From assembly GCA_013399875.1 (NCBI GenBank), contig VXAZ01002135.1:31786-95785 (forward strand): a stretch of 64,000 bases of DNA. The letters are read 5' to 3'. Under the pieces are notes generated by a model. The model was not told the origin of the DNA. It worked only from the letters and a program-made list of their open reading frames with translations, and did not search any database. A program made the translations under genes and the position numbers. This DNA is from Gymnorhina tibicen. Its lineage: Eukaryota; Chordata; Aves; Passeriformes; Artamidae. This document shows, one piece after another, positions 1 to 13,301 of the stretch. Numbering within the stretch: position 1 is the stretch's first letter; each line of letters opens with the position of its first letter.

Positions 1-3000
1 CCTTTTGCACTGTTCACAGTTGTGTTGTAGATGCTCTGATTCCCGTTGTATATATCTCCTTTTTTTTAATAAATGATGCTACCTCAAGAAAGGCTGTTAG
101 TCAGCAAGGTATTTACAGGCAAAGCTTGTATGTCTTCAGTACTTTTCTTTCTCTTTAATACTCCAAGCACAGTGAAATGTGTCAATAAAATCCAGCTGAA
201 GTACTGTGAATAGTTCTCTTTTTTCTGCAGCAGTCAAAACACTGTCAATGCTGATGTGAGATGACACCAAAATATGTTGGAAAGCCTTGTGAATACCAAT
301 CTCTTTAGACAAGGGGGCTCTTTAAAAAGAAGTTTTTATGAAAAATCCAATTTGAACTCTTCCTTTTGCTTTGATTTATACAGAAGACATCTTTGAAGAA
401 CATGACCTGCTTTACATCATTCAAAGGCATAATACAAGAGAAAATTTTTCTTTTTGTCTGACCCTGTGGGGGATGTTGTACATCTTCAGCGCAGGTGACC
501 TGGCACTGATACAGGAGATAACACATAAATGGAGTGACATCATTCACAACTGGTGATTAAATACTTCCTAGGGACTCACAAAATAGTTCTGCAGAAAATA
601 AAAGTGGAAACTAGGTGATAATTGGAGCCTGCATGCTCCCCTATTTTGAGTTCACTTTTTCCTGAACATGATATTCCTGCATCTACTCTTTTTTACAGTA
701 GAATAATTAACTGTGCTGGTTTTTGTTGCTCTCCATGATTTAAATGATTGATTTATGCCTAAACAAGTGAAATCATGCTATTTGTCAGAAGAATACGTAT
801 TACATCTTACTCTTTAGAGACCTTTCATTCTAGGACACTTTATGTTGACGCTTTCAGGGCATTAGCCTAGTACACCCATGTGCTGTATTTTTATGATAAC
901 CTGGTTATCATAACCAGATAACCTGGGAGCAGAAGAGAGCAAGGACAGTGACGAATATGGATAGCAGATGTCCTGGCTCTTGGCCTGTGTTTCTGGCCAT
1001 GAGATTCAGACACTTAATGGTTTTCTGTGGACAACAAATGTCTTGTCACACCCGTGACCTGAAAACAGCATTAATTGCTGAGTCCCTGACAGAAAATGTT
1101 ATGCCTTATATCTAACAGGAAAAATTGATATCCTAATAAAAAGAAAATAGTTGCAGCATCTTTGCTGTGGTTAACAATTCTGCATTTTGGACTTTACCAA
1201 AAGACTGGCATTGTTTTTTGGTTTATTCTTAACTGCAGGTAGTTGTGATATGCAATGGAAATGTGCAGTACAAAGAAAGTGGTAGATTGTTATTTTCCTA
1301 TTAATTAAGGTTTCTCTATATTTAAAATTTCTTATTTGAGGCATGATAAACTTCCACATGAATATGAGAGAAAAATTAATCCCTCCACAGTGATCCTGGG
1401 TATACCAAATGTGTGCTTCCAGTATAAAGCATAATAAATTCCAGCTTCTTTGAGTACTACCCGTTTACATTAATGTATTCTATGTTGTATTTTAAGTCAT
1501 AGATTTCCTGTCAGCAGTTCTTTATATTTGTGGTGTGTAATAGGTTGAGCTGTAAGTAGAATGCTGTGCCTGGTGCTGTCTATGCTGACTTGCTGAATAT
1601 TTTTAGACCACACATGCACGTAAAAAATATGCTTTTTCCTCTAATTGCAGCTCAGTATTGCAGTTTTGAAGGCATAACTGCATTGCTTAGGGAGTTAGTC
1701 ACAATAATATCAACAAAAAAATGAACACCCATCAACATGGTTTGAGACACTCCGTGAAGGAAAGAGGGGTGTATGAGATTTATTAACCTATTAAAGAAAT
1801 GTGGCACATAAAGAAATATGACAGTATAACCTTTCTGTTACTCAGCTCAGGTCTCAGATCTGCTTTTGCAGGAGGATGGAGAGGCAGAGCATAAAGCAGA
1901 AAGACTTTTGTATTTCTGTGAAAATGAGGAGTGGCAGAGTGATTGTTTCCATGACCACTGCCCACCTCTCTGCAGTCATTTTGCCAGAAGTCTTGCATGA
2001 AAATATTAAATCCTTTGGGATGCCCTTCCCTAGGCTTCATCTTGTGCCTCTGTGAAGACTAATTCATTATGTTGTTCTGCTAACAGTTTCTGAATTTTTG
2101 TCTGCTTTGGTGGGCACATACCATTGCCTTTCTCATTTAGTCAGTAGAAGGTATGGGATACCTTATATCTTCATTCCATACATCTATCTTCACACACAAC
2201 AATTACAGATCAAGGTATCTTTTCTAGTTATAAGGCACTTTTAATATGCATGAAATTGGGGAAACTGAACTCTAGAAGGTGCTATAAATCATTAATTATG
2301 GGATTTGAATGCATATGGAAATACCTGAGATTCAGACTCAGTTTTGCATATATATTTTCAAGGTAAATAGCATTTGATTTGTTTTTTCTAGTTAATTTTA
2401 ATTGATTTTATTATCTTTTATTCTACTTCTATACTTAAATTTATGTAGTTCTGCTTTTTTGGAAAACAAAACATTACTTTTAGCATAACAATGAAACTGA
2501 CTTTTTGGGAGTGTTTAGGCAACAATCAAATTTTTCGGGGGGAAAACTATACTGTCCCCAGTAGAGTCAATAGAGTCACCCACCAGGCAAGGTCATCAAT
2601 AGCACAAGAGGGGTTTATAATCCAAAATTTGTCCCCCAGCACTTCTCTCCTACACAGTGTCTAACACGGAAGCAGGACTTTAGGATTTTACCTACAAAGT
2701 ACTGAAGTATGTAGACATCCCAAAGCTTATGAATACATCCATTTGGTTCAGTGGGGTCATTCAGATGCTCATCATTGAGCATTTGACCAAGGAAACTGAA
2801 TCCTAGACTGAGCCAGGGTACATATCCTGGTATTTCTCTAACTCAAGCAGAGATTTAAACAGAAATAGGCTTACCATATATTTATGTTCTTCTTTCATTG
2901 GCTAGAAAAATTATGATGTAATTTTCCATTGAAAAACAAAAATTTAGTCTTTTGGGGAGTAACATTACAGAAGCTGAAAACTCTGCTTGGTTCCTCCTTT

Positions 3001-4821
3001 TTTTTTCTTAGGAATGTGAAATGAGCTGTTTTCATTAATTAATAATTTTTTTTAAATTACCTGTTTTTCCCCTGTTTCCTGTTGGGTAACAGTGTTCCTT
3101 GTGGTTCTGTGAGATCATGGCTCTATTTTATGTATCAGGCACCAGGGAGTAAAATTGGAAGCATTAGGCACTTCTGAGATAGAATGGTTTTAATTAAGAA
3201 ATCTTTTTGAGATAATGGCAAAGCTGACATTACCTTTCTGTCCAGCAGAATGCACACAGGCATCTCAGTGCCTTTTCCAAAATTATCCCTGTGCAATCCA
3301 TGCTGCTAAATCAAAGCTCCATAGTCTTTACAGATTCAAATCTGGGTCACTGCAGTGCATAGCCAGCATTTACTTTAAATTAAATAATTCCTGAGCATGA
3401 CAAATATCTATTTTCAGTTTCTTTCACAAGTTGTTGTGGCTATGCATTATAAGGTGTTAAACTGAAAAGAAAATGGTAAGGGAAACAAAGCACTATATTA
3501 TACCAGAACAGTTGCCTTTGGTGTACTTTGTAGCCCTTTACACTCTGTATGAAGTATTTTGTACTGTTTGGTTCGGTTTTTTTTTCAGTTAACACCTAAG
3601 CAAACATGCAGACATAAAATTGTACAAGATTTCTGGAAATTAAATGAAACTAATAAACGCCTAGGTAGTGCCAGCTGTAATGACCGATCACCTCATAAGG
3701 ATAACACTTTGTTCTTTCCTCTGCTTTTGCAAAACTTTAAAAGCTGTTTTACATTTGTCTTCAGGTAGTCTCAAGAAGTAGTTTATACAAAGGAAAATCC
3801 TGAAACTGCGGGTTCATGCATTACCATAGACCTGTGAATGTGTGAGGTTAAGGTACTGATTTTCAGTCTTATGCAACAAAAAATTTCATAGTCAGCTGTT
3901 AAGTACAAATATTTTCATGCAGAACTAATAATTTATATAAAAAACACTGACAGTGTATACATTAAAGATATTCACAATGAGCAGGCTTTATACACTATTG
4001 GTGAGAGTGTTTAGTAGGCAATGGAATTACCCCCAGGATGAATTTAGACCAATCTATTTTTTCTGATGTACTACACATAATAATTTGTATTTCTTGTCAG
4101 ACACTCATCTTTGAACACAGACAGCTTCTTAAAAATTCCTTTCCTTTGGGGAAGTAGTAGGGGAGATGATTTTTTTCGTAACTAATGTCAGCATCTGTGA
4201 TAGGACACTGTCCTTGTTTTGCATAGCATAAACAAAGCTCAAATTTTGATGACTTCCTGCTAACCTCTGTAATACTTACAGAGCTCTACATTCCTATTGC
4301 CTATCATTAAACTTTTTAAAGTGCCTGGCTAAAATGGAAAAATTTTCCATAAACCCCCTCTCTTAATTTCTTTATTTGAATGTCTGATTTTAAGTAATTT
4401 GTCTTTACAGTTGAAAAACTCTCTAGATCATTCAACATACAACTTTTTTCTTAAGCAAATGGTAGGATATTCTATATTCCTGATAGATCCATAACCAACA
4501 AGAAATTCAAGAACTAGCCACGGCGGACTTTATTCTAGTTTGCAATTTCTCTGTAGTTCATTCTCCTGAGCTCAGGAATGTCAGATTCTTCTTAAGTAAG
4601 ACTGCAGTGTTTCCTTTCCAAAAACTAGTGTGTGAGTGGATGTGAAACGCATGAAGTGAGAAGCATTTGTGCCAACAGAACGTGATCCAGAGTGTTAGAT
4701 CTTTCTAGATGGATTGTATTTAAAGTGTGCTAATTGGCCTAAGGAACTTGCACTCAGGATGTATGGATCATTCCCTCTACTTAGGGGCTAGGGAAAAGAC
4801 CAGAAAATGAGCCAAATTTAT
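1..4821. other. AT-rich non-coding DNA, no gene recognised
   Basis: I see only short open frames on either strand, none over about 90 codons and none resembling a known protein. There are A- and T-runs and many stop codons in all frames, as expected of intergenic or intronic vertebrate DNA. The only local structure I can point to is the pair of overlapping palindromes at 893-917. No recognisable repeat family was identified by eye, although very old repeat copies could be missed. Confidence 0.6.
893..917. repeat. Two overlapping short palindromes
   Basis: Positions 893-911 read as a 9-bp arm, one central base and its reverse complement (ATGATAACC, T, GGTTATCAT). Positions 901-917 form a second one that reuses half of the first (CTGGTTAT, C, ATAACCAG). 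The stretch can therefore pair in two mutually exclusive ways. No function is implied; short palindromes arise by chance in AT-rich DNA. Confidence 0.7.
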
Positions 4822-4841
4822 CTATAGACTTAAGTCTATAG
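4822..4841. repeat. Perfect 20-bp palindrome
   Basis: The sequence CTATAGACTTAAGTCTATAG equals its own reverse complement with no spacer. The surrounding bases do not extend the symmetry. Such a site could bind a symmetric dimer or simply be chance; there is no associated gene or repeat boundary that I can see. Confidence 0.85.
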
Positions 4842-7800
4842 CAATATTAACACAAAATATTATTGCCACAGTTGTGCTGAAAAATGTAAACTGAAGATAA
4901 TTTAACATTTGCAATTTCCTCTTAGGGCCAGTGGTATCAGGCTACATTATTCTGATATTTCTATAAATGATGGTGACATGTACTATAGGACAACCCATCA
5001 GGTTAAAAAAGATAAAAAAGAGGATTATTGTTCTCTCTAAAAAAGATTTTTATGATGGGTGAGGTTATTCATTGATTTGAGTTTATTTTAGATCAGAGCT
5101 GGTCAAGGGAACCCTGTCTAGTCCATATCTTACAATATGTACAGCACAGATGATAAATTGAGAATTCACATTACTTTGCCAGGAACCCTCTGAAGTATAT
5201 CAGTTGTTGTGAGACTACACCAACTATTGGCCCTTGTGTGGAAGGGAACTACAGTCTCAGAGACGGACCAAAGCTATGATCAACAGTGACGTTTCTTGTC
5301 TGCTGAACAGAAAGGACATGTTTCAAGAAGCATCTGACACAGTGTTCCTACAGTAGGAAAAATAGCAAACATGCATGATGAAAGCTATTTTTAAAAATGG
5401 CAGTGTGAGATAAATAGGATGGTGATTCAACACTTAATCATTTAGTGTAATTTTCCCACTCTCTTCACTAAGTACTTTATTTATTTTGAGCCTACTCAGC
5501 TTTGCCAAAAAGTTGTTTTTCCTAATTTGTCTGTCATTAGTTTTAAGTCATTGTAAATTTAAATTGTCTTTAAATTCACTTTAAAGAGAATCAACTATAT
5601 TTTAAAGCATAAATATGGAATTGCTTATTATATTCTATGTACACAAAGTCATTGCAAATGAAACAAGAATCAGATTCTTTGGCTAGGAAGTGAGTTGTGG
5701 GTGTTTTTCCCAGTCAGTCTGGCACTTAATTTTAGCCATTATGCACATATAAATAATGCTATGCATTGACAGAATATAGGTGCCACAAGAGATTAAGGAA
5801 TAGAAGGTATTCTTGTAGTGTTTTTTCTTCTTTTAAAACCTTGTGTCCCTTTGAAAATAGCTCCTGTGGTAATTACTGAACATAGGGCATGTAGCAGGGT
5901 GATTTGTCATCAAGAATGATTTGAGGGAAGCAGCTGACTGAATAGACTTTAGACTTTATGTTTTTTGACAGGATCCTCACAATTAGCTTCTTATTAAACT
6001 GGTAAAGAACTTTACATTTGAAAACATGTTTGAGGATGTGATTTTGAGGCCCTTCGCCTTGTTGCTACTGCAAATGTTGAAAAATCTCTTCCTGTGATTA
6101 GAAAACTTATTCGACATGCTACCACTGTGTGGTTAGGAAAAAAGTAGCACACAGAAACACGACAGACTAGGGTTATCAGAATTGCCCTTCTATCTATGAA
6201 ATAAGTTTAGATCGTTCAGTTGCCAATACAAATCCTTTGCTTGCAGATTTTATTTCACCTCTGTCAACTAAGAAGGCCTTCACAGACACAAGTGATACTT
6301 CATTTTCCATCAAAAATGCCCATTTCCTCTTCATATCAAAGCCTAAACAAAAGGTGAGATGAGCTGATACAGTGCCAATGTTTTTCTGATTAAGTTTCTT
6401 TGTTTGCCATTAGTTTTTAAGGTTTAAGAAATAACATCACTGTTCCATATTTCTCTGAAAAAGTCCTGTCAAAATGCAGACTTCACTGGTGCACAGCCCT
6501 ACTTATACACTGGAAATTAAGCCAAATACCTTTTTTCTAAGTCCTTATATTAGAGGGAATGGTTTCAAGATTCTTATTCTTTAACTTGTCAGAAAATTGG
6601 ACAAAATGACTACTAAAATAATGTTGGTATTGAACATATTAGCTGCTGTTTTGGTTGCCATATTATTTTCAAAAAATTAAAACAAACAAAACAAAAACAA
6701 TCCACAAAACCAAAATAAGAATGGGATTTAAGAGATTTAGCACCAATGATTCATGCTACAGACTTTTAGTGTGATCTTTAGGAAAGCCTTAAAGTGCTTT
6801 TCCTTTACTTTCTTATTACTACGGTAGAAATGCCTAATAGGTAAGTCGTTCAGGTAGGCTAAATTTGTCAGATTTTTATAAACCACCTAAAAAGTGTTTC
6901 AATGTCATCTGCTGGAGGTTCTAGAACACAGATTCAGTATAAGGGTATTTATTGTATGTTCATCAGCTAAACTGTTTCCTCTGCAATTAAGCAAAGAAAA
7001 CTTGGAAAAACACTTTAATTAAAAAAAAAAAGAACTTGTTGCTGTTACACTACTGCATTTTGCAGTTAACTGTACCTTCCCAAATGTCAAATCTAGGTTG
7101 AAGTGATAATGATTGTTCAGGACCAGTTACCTATAAGTAACTGACATGTAAGCAGCAACATTAAAGGAAGGCCAGATAATGAAAGCTAGCAACAGTTGAT
7201 GGAACACTCCTAAATTTTTTGTGATGAACTTGCACATCTGGATTTTAATTTCTTTATTTTCAGCATTTTCTCAGTCTAGAAAATTAAGCCACAAGGCAAG
7301 AGATATTGCACATCACATTTCATGTGTCAAAATCTCAGTGTCTTAGTGTGTTTTCCCACATTTCATTCTTTCTGCAATGTAGCAAAAACTGAACTAAATG
7401 TTAGAGGTCTTGCATTCTGGTCATTCCCCTGCCACAGGCGAAACATTTTGCTAGTGTTCATTAGCCAATTCAGACAGCTATTATTGTTATATACTATAAG
7501 GATGCAGAAAGCAGAGCCCTCGGGAACTGTGTGGTGCAACAGTACACTGGTTCAGAACTTCTACTGTTGTGCTGACACTTATCCATATCTATTTGTCCAT
7601 AAAAGGTTATGTAGGAAAGGCAATGCTGGAAATGAACAGAAGTGCTAGGGGAGGTTCAATCCCAGCTAGGTATGTGGGTAGCCATTAGTGCCAGCTCAAT
7701 CACCTAGTCAGAAAAATCCAATAGTGTTTGTTGATTGATCCATTACGTAGGAGAAGGAAATCTGACCTTAGAGGACTTTAGAGGATATTTTATTCTCCCG

Positions 7801-10800
7801 GTGGCATATGCACATGGTAAGATATCTATGGTGAAAGAAACCTTATGGCAGGTGTGTCATTGCGAAAGTCCCTCTCCAGAGTCACTAATGAAAATCTCAG
7901 CCTTGCTCTTCATTAGGATTTTTACAGAGTGCTGCAAAGACAGGAGAAGAACAGAATTTGATTTGGTGTAATCACAGTGTAGTGAGGGGCTACATATTTA
8001 CCTGGGAACGTACCAGATGAGATGTTATCTTTTAAAGCCTGACTGGTCTTTTACAAAGTCTGGCAGCTGATCACAGAGATCTCAATGAAGGCAGAAGTAG
8101 TTTTCCAGCAGCATTTCTCCAGGGTACAGGACAATTTCACCAGCAGCTGTTCATCCCCGAAACATTGTGAGCCTGGGACCATGCACATGGGCCTCTAGAG
8201 TGGATGAATGAATGATGTATTAGGGGTGTACTGTGCTCATGACATGCAGGTCTCTGCTTCTGGAAGTTGTTGCAAGGATTACACACCAATGAGGACCTTC
8301 TGTATATCTCGTGTTACAAAAAGCCTATTTGAACAAATTATTTTAGAAGTTTTTAAATTGGAAAATTAGTTTTATGTATATATGTATACATGGACATTCA
8401 TACTTTTGTTTTTCTTTCCAAATGTCACAGCCACGGAATTTAACATCATGCTCAGTGAGTCATGGTTGATTTATTTCATTTTTCTGGATAGAAATAGCAA
8501 GACCAATTTTTTTTTACTGTCTAGCTGCTTTAGAATTAGGATGGCATATATCTGAGGCTGTTCAGTGCTTTGGATGCTAAAGAAAGTCCCAAGAGATGAA
8601 TTCATGGGTAGAGGGCGGGTAAGGCAGTCAAAACCACATGACAAATTAATTTGTCAGAAGGTCATTTATCACCTGATTGTGCAATTTTTCACATGGCTCT
8701 CACCCTTCCAAAGAGCTGTAAATGTTTACATGTATAAAGTAGTGGGAATGTTCTGTCCACATAAGAGGAATTCTTCTTTACACATCCACCTCAGATGTTT
8801 TCTTCCATTTCTGTAAGATTTCGCTTCAAAATAGAGTTTTAATTGTGTTGGCTGTAAGTGAATGCAAACTTAGTATGGAACTAGTAAACAGAAGGATCCT
8901 TATCTTTCAAGAATGACACTAGTTGATTTGTTTTCCTTGTTCCATCTAGTATCTGTGGACACATTTACATAATTAATTATTCACAGACAGTTGTTTGACA
9001 GTCCCAAAAGTTAAGCTCCTTCTCCGAAGATCATTATGCTTTTGAAGATAAAGCCACAAAAAACAATGAAGACACAAAATTCCACCAGCTCAATAAATGC
9101 TGCAAAAAAGGCAGAGACAAAAATGTTCAGCACAGATATGTATTTCACCATTTCTTCCATAATCCAAAGTTCAGTGTTAAGTATGAGACATAAGACATGT
9201 ACCCCTGTAAGCAATTTTTCCGTTGTTCTAGATGATGGGAAGAGGACAAACTCGGTTTTTACATAAAAAGTGAACAAAGCACTGTCTGTGACTGAGTCTA
9301 AATACTGTGGTTTCAACAGCTGATTGACTGTGATGGAGCAGTATTTGAAGTGGCAAAGGAGACTGACGGGGAAAAAACTCTTCCAAAAATATTTTAAATT
9401 CAATAGAAATGACTGAGAATCAAGGAAAAGTGTTGTAAAACTCTTGGAACTGAGATGTGGTAATAAGATTATGACCTCAAGCAGACAGGGTTGTGTAGGA
9501 TCATAAAAGTTCCTAGCCTGAGGTAGAAACACTGTCCCGTGTCCTTTTGCATGTCTGTAGGCTATTTTTTCTAGATACTTGCAAAAATGATAAACGTTCT
9601 CCTAATGTTCTCCGTCTCAAAGGTTATGCAACAGAAAGTCTAAATTATCAGGTGCTGATATGTGTACTTTTGACAACTGCTATTACTTATTTATAAAAAT
9701 ATGTGATTTCAGTATTTCCTAGAAGAAAATGGCTAAGCTATTGACCCCATTAGTATCTGAATATGCTATAATATTACTACTATTATGTTAATATTAATAT
9801 TTATATGATTGTTACAGTGGTATGTTCACTGTATTTATTCTCATGAGAGGTATCCTAGAGGTCAGCTGCAGGAGATGTGTTTTTGAAATTTGCTTCAGAA
9901 ATTCAGTGCCTAAAGACTCTCAAGAAATAGTAATATTTTATTTATTGTATATTTTTAGTTGAAAATGGCCATTAAAAACATCCTGAAATGACTAAAGAAT
10001 GGGTGTGTGGGGATTTCACAAGTGGAATTATGTCTAAGATGAAGAGTGGATGGAGCTACTCACTCTGATCTGATTTAATATGGTGCATGAAGTCCTAGTA
10101 AAGGTATCTACACATTAAATGTGCTATTATTAGCCAATACATTTTAAAGGAAAGTAAGATATACTGCACAATGCTTTCCCTGTGTAGAAGTAACAGGAAT
10201 TAGTAGAGAAATAAATAAATGTTTTTATAAGGGAAATGTAAGAGGCTAGGGCAGCTGGAAATCACAAATTTACTTAGTGGTTCATGGAACTGAAAATACA
10301 GCTATGTCACTGGTCTTAAAAATAGCTGGAATTTCCCTTGCATATCTAAGTATCCTAAGAGAAATAACAACACTCCCATTTAATCATACAGTTTCTCCTT
10401 TACCCATGTGGGTATCCCACTGAAATTTTTAAGTCATATGCAAGTACAGTTGAATGCTGGGCACATATCGGTCTTTGGTAGATGAAAGGAGTCGCACTAA
10501 GTTCTTGGTTTCTCTAGCCCAAATATCATAGTGTAAAATAGAAACTACAAATAATTTAGGGCTTTTAAAAATGTGATAATTAAATTCAAAAATCATTATA
10601 TAATAAGCCTCTTATTGGTGATGTAGATGTTGTTCTTCAAATAATATGTCAAAACACACAGCAAACTAGACACAGGCACACTGTCTAGTTTAGGAGTTAA
10701 TGTAGACTGAAGATTGTAAATTAGGCTGAAAAAAAGTTACTAAATACACCAACGAACTCAGAAGTTTAATGGAATGGTTTAGCTAAACGGTTTGAAATTA

Positions 10801-13296
10801 TTGAAGAAAATTAATGTCTCACCTGTATCTATAAAATTTTAGGAAATGTAAATTTTTTTTTAAAATAAGCTTTTTTTCATCTAGTTGTACATGTCTTGGA
10901 AAGGATGCCTGTAGCTCATCAGTCCTCCCAAAGTCATAACTACTGTTCAAAAGCACATTGTAATCCCTGCATGACTTTTAGTCTAAATATAATCAGACAT
11001 CATCTCCTGCTATTGACAGCCAACTAGGGAAATGACACCAAGGCCCTTGCAAATGTCCCTGAGATCCTGACAGATATTGTTAGAATATGAGCTCCAGATT
11101 GATCCCTGAATGTAGAAACACAGCTGCAAAGACCAAGAGTGTGCAATAGCTCTTTGGTTCCTGTGGGCAGCTTTTGTTTTTTCAAACCTAGAAAAGATAC
11201 CAAACAAGAAAAGATGCTATACTCTTTTGTGCTGTTACTGTGAACCAAAAGGGCATTCTCCACACCTCTGCAGCTCATGGCACTTTTCACTTTAAAATAG
11301 ACACCATATTACCATTTGAAAAAAAAATAAAATTAAAAGGGAACAGATGCAGGGCTGCCACATTCTTCAGGCTCAGATTTGTAGCAATGAAACTCGTGCA
11401 ATTAAGACACCAGTTACTGATTCTTTTCCTTTTCTAAATGACTTAAGCGGGTCATTCACTGAGCAAGGATTTCTCTACTAATCTCATGAAAGTGGAACCC
11501 CTTGCCTTAAATCTAATGCAGATAAGTAGAACCAGTAATATCTAACTATCTAATGTGCACCTGAGAACTGCTCCACTGCAAGGACTTTTCCTTTAAGTAC
11601 ATTGAATAGGGCACGTAAAAAAACCTTCTATCTTCATTAATTGGCTCTGTATGGGGCAATTTACACCTTATGTGGAGACAATTTTTCCTCATGAGAAAGC
11701 TGATTAAATTACAGCTCATTAACAAGAATACCTTTGTTACTGAAGCTTTCAGTTAACCATAGGTAAGGTTCACTGTGACCTAATTCTATTGCTTTTAGAA
11801 TTCTCAGACTTCTCGTTTTTATTTGAGTACCTACCTTACATATGATTGGCTGCATGATAAGACAGTCTCACAGTCTAATTTTAGATTGGAAGATGTAGGT
11901 TTTCTTCTGTGAGAAATAAATTCAAAAATAACTTTTTAGATCATAAGATGCTGGCAAGTTTATGGAAATAGCTCACATTTCCATTCTAGCGGTTGAGAAA
12001 AGGGAAAAGTAATCTTGAGCATTTATAACTGTGTTCTGATTCTTTGTATTCAGATGAATACATATTTTTTCTGTCTCTGGCCCCAAAGGAGTTCTTTCTC
12101 AGGAAGTTTTTCCATTGCTTGTATTGTCAAAAGCAGTACTTCCTTCTGGAAGATTCTGTAGAATTGAATGGAAATTGAAAAGAAAGGTTTTAGAGAAATA
12201 GAATGAGTTTTAAAGCAATTTCTGTGAAATTCTAAATAGTTTTATACAGAATTATTCATCATATAATTTTTTGCTTGCCTGTAAAATCCTGTAGGATGAA
12301 TATAATTTTCTACCACAGATTGGCCAGAAAATTCTGAAGAGACAGCAGTATATATTAATTGCTATTGGCTTTTTTTCCTCTCTGTTATAGAGAAATGAAC
12401 TTTATGTAAGTTACTGACAGGTATTATTTACAGATTCCTAAAGTATTGCATCACCACGCAGCTTTGGATTTCTGGAGATTTCTAAACAAATGCTACCTTT
12501 TTTCTAGCAGAAAAGGATTCTATTCAGTGATTAGACAATGGTATTGTTATGTCTGCAGGCACCAAATGATCTAACTGTGCAATGAAAGATGTGATCCAAA
12601 TACAAGACATCTTTCTGACATCTTTCTTTGGTGCTCCTTGAGTTATTCTACAAGCAAACTTAAAATGGCACTTTTTACATGATCGACACGAACTGATCTG
12701 CCACCAGAGCAATGAGGCTTATTCAGACAATAATTCAGAGATCTATATTTAAATTGATTGTCTTACTTCGAGGCTTTTTCTTCCTTCAGATTTCACAATT
12801 TGGATTTTCAACTTGGTGCTTGCATGTAACCAGCTGAATACAGAATGCATAAATTACACGTCAACCTAGACATGTGCTTCAGCATGATGGAAGAACTAAT
12901 TCAGGTCAAGGTACTGAACCGGTCCTGGTACAAGGTACTAGTCAAGGATTAGTATTACCACAAACTTTGTCCTAATATGCAAAAACTAATTAAAATTGTC
13001 ATTCTTTTACAAAATTTTTTATGAACTAAGATTTAATCTATAATTGTACTGCCGAACTGTGGAAATGTTACCAGAGAAAACTTCTATTTGCTAGGCAATA
13101 TTCCTAAATAACACATCAACATCAAGTCCCATAAAAGAAAGCAAGATTATACATGTGCTCAAATCTAGTAGTGCCTGCTGAATTGTGGCTCACTGAATGG
13201 GTGCCTTGACTATCATGTTGTGTGGCAAAAAATATATACCTCATGGCCTTTTCAAAGATTATAAAACAGAGCTTTTTTTTGGTAGCAGATGTCACG
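4842..13296. other. AT-rich non-coding DNA with one long unrecognised frame
   Basis: No gene or known repeat family is recognised. Contents worth noting are an A-run near 7021 and a 108-codon plus-strand frame at 7322-7648 without recognisable domains. The 173-codon minus-strand frame at 9011-9532 is listed separately. The rest shows frequent stops in every frame. Confidence 0.6.
9011..9532 (-). other. Unrecognised 173-codon open frame, probably not a gene
   Basis: This is the longest uninterrupted ATG-initiated frame outside transposable elements in the window. The conceptual product is rich in Phe, Leu, Ile and Val. Its C-terminal third is hydrophobic: a run from about residue 125 to 168 contains AFFAAFIELVEF and VFIVFCGFIF, then ends in GEGA. 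That could mimic one or two membrane segments. I see no signal for a known family, no CpG-rich promoter, no codon bias away from the AT-rich background and no splice structure. A hydrophobic composition is what reading T-rich DNA gives by chance. I regard a chance open frame as most likely, with a decayed retrocopy as the alternative. Confidence 0.2.
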
Positions 13297-13301
13297 NNNN
13301 N
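13297..13301. other. Assembly gap (5 N)
   Basis: Five undetermined bases lie in otherwise continuous sequence, just after a T-run. This is a small sequencing or assembly gap, not a biological feature. Confidence 0.98.
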
